A stretch of 64,000 nucleotides of DNA, from positions 13,938,501 to 14,002,500 of the forward strand of contig NC_063275.1 in the NCBI RefSeq assembly GCF_910591885.1. Direction: 5' to 3'. Under the pieces are notes generated by a model. The model saw only the letters and a list, made by a program, of their open reading frames with translations. It ran no database searches and had not been told where the DNA came from. Source of the DNA: Bombus terrestris. Lineage: Eukaryota; Arthropoda; Insecta; Hymenoptera; Apidae. Numbering within the stretch: the stretch's first letter is position 1; the number at the start of each line of letters is the position of its first letter. The translations under genes were made by a program, and so were the position numbers. Of the stretch, positions 62,651 through 64,000 are shown in pieces.

Positions 62651-64000
62651 GGTTTTATTCCGCCTGGTTGCTCCGTCAGATTTTATTTTTCCTCTCGAGA
62701 ACTGACTGAACCCAGCGGTCCTCCTCGCTGCTGTTACGATTTTTCTCTCTCGTATCGCGAGGATAGATCGATATATCTCTCAAACAAGCAGACATTTAAA
62801 TAACATCCAGTTTCGCTCGTAATCGTTTCGTTAGTGAATTTTAAAATTTAATGCATCGATTGGTGAAAGGAACGGTGACTCGGGTGACGAGTTATTCGCG
62901 ACTCGCACGAAATAAACCACCATCGTTTCCACGGTTTCAAGTAATAAACATTTTATTAAATCAATCGAAACGATAGTTATCGTAGCAAGTGTCTTATCGA
63001 AGATTAGAAACTATTCTCCTTCTTTCAACGCGTTAATAACCGGGACTGTCGGTGAAGCGGATCAGAACTCGTGAGACTTTAGCGAAGCTTCGAATTAAAA
63101 GAAACGATACGAACAACTTTCTTTCTTTTCTTTTTCCCTTTTGTTAATTTTATTCGTTCGTTTCTCTCGTGGTAGAAGGTCGCTTCTGTCTGATTTATTT
63201 AATTAGAAACACAGTTTGAGTCGATGAGATCAACGCGAATTATTTCGTTGTCGAATGTTCCGCATCTAGATGTCGGCAGTTTTTATATATATATTTATAT
63301 ATCGATATAGATACACGTTTATTCGCGGTATTTACATTAATTAATATGGCATTTAAATACATATAGGTACACCTTATTAAATAAGAGCAAAATAAGAAGC
63401 GGCACACCCGACGTACTTATATGCATAAGTGGGTCACGAGCGTGCGTGATGATGCCGTTCGACGATACATAACCGCGAAGATTATATTTCTTAGCCCGAT
63501 TTTCCTAAAGAATTGAAACGATTTTAACGGTAATTTTTATAATTATAAATTACACGCCGCACCAGTCGTAATTTCATTAACGTTATGCAGAGTCGAACAT
63601 CTGTAACGTAAAGACGCGTAGTAACTCAAGGCACTCGATTCATTAAACGTTCGGAATTATCGAATAAAATTCAGCGTAAATGAACTTCGATTTTATTCCA
63701 AATGATTTCCAAGAATACAACGACTGTTCTTCTTTGACCTCCCTCATGTAATTAAATTAAATTTAAACATCGATTTCATCAATTCGATACAAAAGTGTAA
63801 ATACTCGTTATATTTGTCATTCATTATCGTAACTGTAGTTGGAAATCTGGACAAAAATCGAAACCTTCTATCAAGAATATACATACCCTGCAAAACCTAA
63901 TTATACATATATAATTGTCTCTTTCTACCCAGGTAATAGATTTTTCAACGCTATGATTAGAACCACAGCAGTGGTTCGTATAATTAAGAACCTATCAACG
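62651..64000. other. Right-hand end without recognised gene
   Basis: About 1.35 kb of moderately AT-rich, CpG-containing sequence with no coding signal. It is plausibly an intron or promoter-proximal region of the gene suspected to start near 62 kb. Confidence 0.35.

Noticed and set aside
1..64000. CRISPR arrays, operons, prophage or bacterial contamination
   Set aside because: No regularly spaced direct repeats, no Shine-Dalgarno-linked gene runs. All confident genes are intron-bearing metazoan orthologues or, for delta-tubulin, a eukaryote-only family.

Overview
The window is nuclear DNA from an insect, most probably a hymenopteran (bee-like). It is AT-rich, with short GT-AG introns (often 60-160 bp), compact CpG-rich patches at likely promoters, and metazoan orthologues throughout. 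I cannot fix the species. No rRNA, tRNA, CRISPR array or bacterial/viral gene was seen. All exon boundaries were read by eye from splice signals and reading-frame phase. In every gene the exon lengths close in frame, but no transcript data were available.

Layout, left to right: 1-6152 (+) is the 3' two thirds of CNOT1, the CCR4-NOT scaffold, cut by the window edge. It converges on 6891-10779 (-), PDPR, the pyruvate dehydrogenase phosphatase regulatory subunit. 12425-12980 (-) is a small LITAF-domain membrane protein. 14403-21209 (+) is Jarid2, the PRC2 cofactor, followed immediately by a 0.42-kb foldback MITE with 107-bp terminal inverted repeats. 23139-24862 (-) is SLC35C2. 26391-27212 (-) is the SOSS complex subunit B ssDNA-binding protein, divergent from ARMC1 at 28303-29353 (+). 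32084-37505 (-) is wallenda/DLK (MAP3K12/13), with a long 5' flank containing CpG-rich blocks. 42629-43969 (-) is an intronless delta-tubulin. 47827-50437 (+) is a transmembrane, non-catalytic peptidoglycan recognition receptor of PGRP-LC/LE type, with a 5' non-coding exon near 46.6 kb. 51658-57918 (+) is TAF4 of TFIID. From 58 to 64 kb there is no confident gene: first AT-rich 3' flank, then a (GA)n/purine-rich tract and a GC-richer block that looks like the promoter or first exon of a gene lying mostly beyond the window.

These are ordinary housekeeping, signalling and chromatin genes that do not form one pathway. Four encode gene-expression or genome-maintenance machinery (CNOT1, JARID2, SOSS-B, TAF4), two act in stress or immune signalling (DLK, PGRP), and the others are mitochondrial (PDPR, ARMC1), membrane (LITAF-like, SLC35C2) and centriolar (delta-tubulin).

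The less ordinary signals are: a roughly 135-nt imperfect hairpin in a PGRP intron that resembles a microRNA precursor; the foldback element just past the Jarid2 stop, which may sit in its 3' UTR or supply an alternative last exon; an upstream ORF in the PGRP leader that would overlap the receptor start codon; an intronless delta-tubulin; and several candidate regulatory sites (NRF1-like, CTCF-like, RFX X-box).
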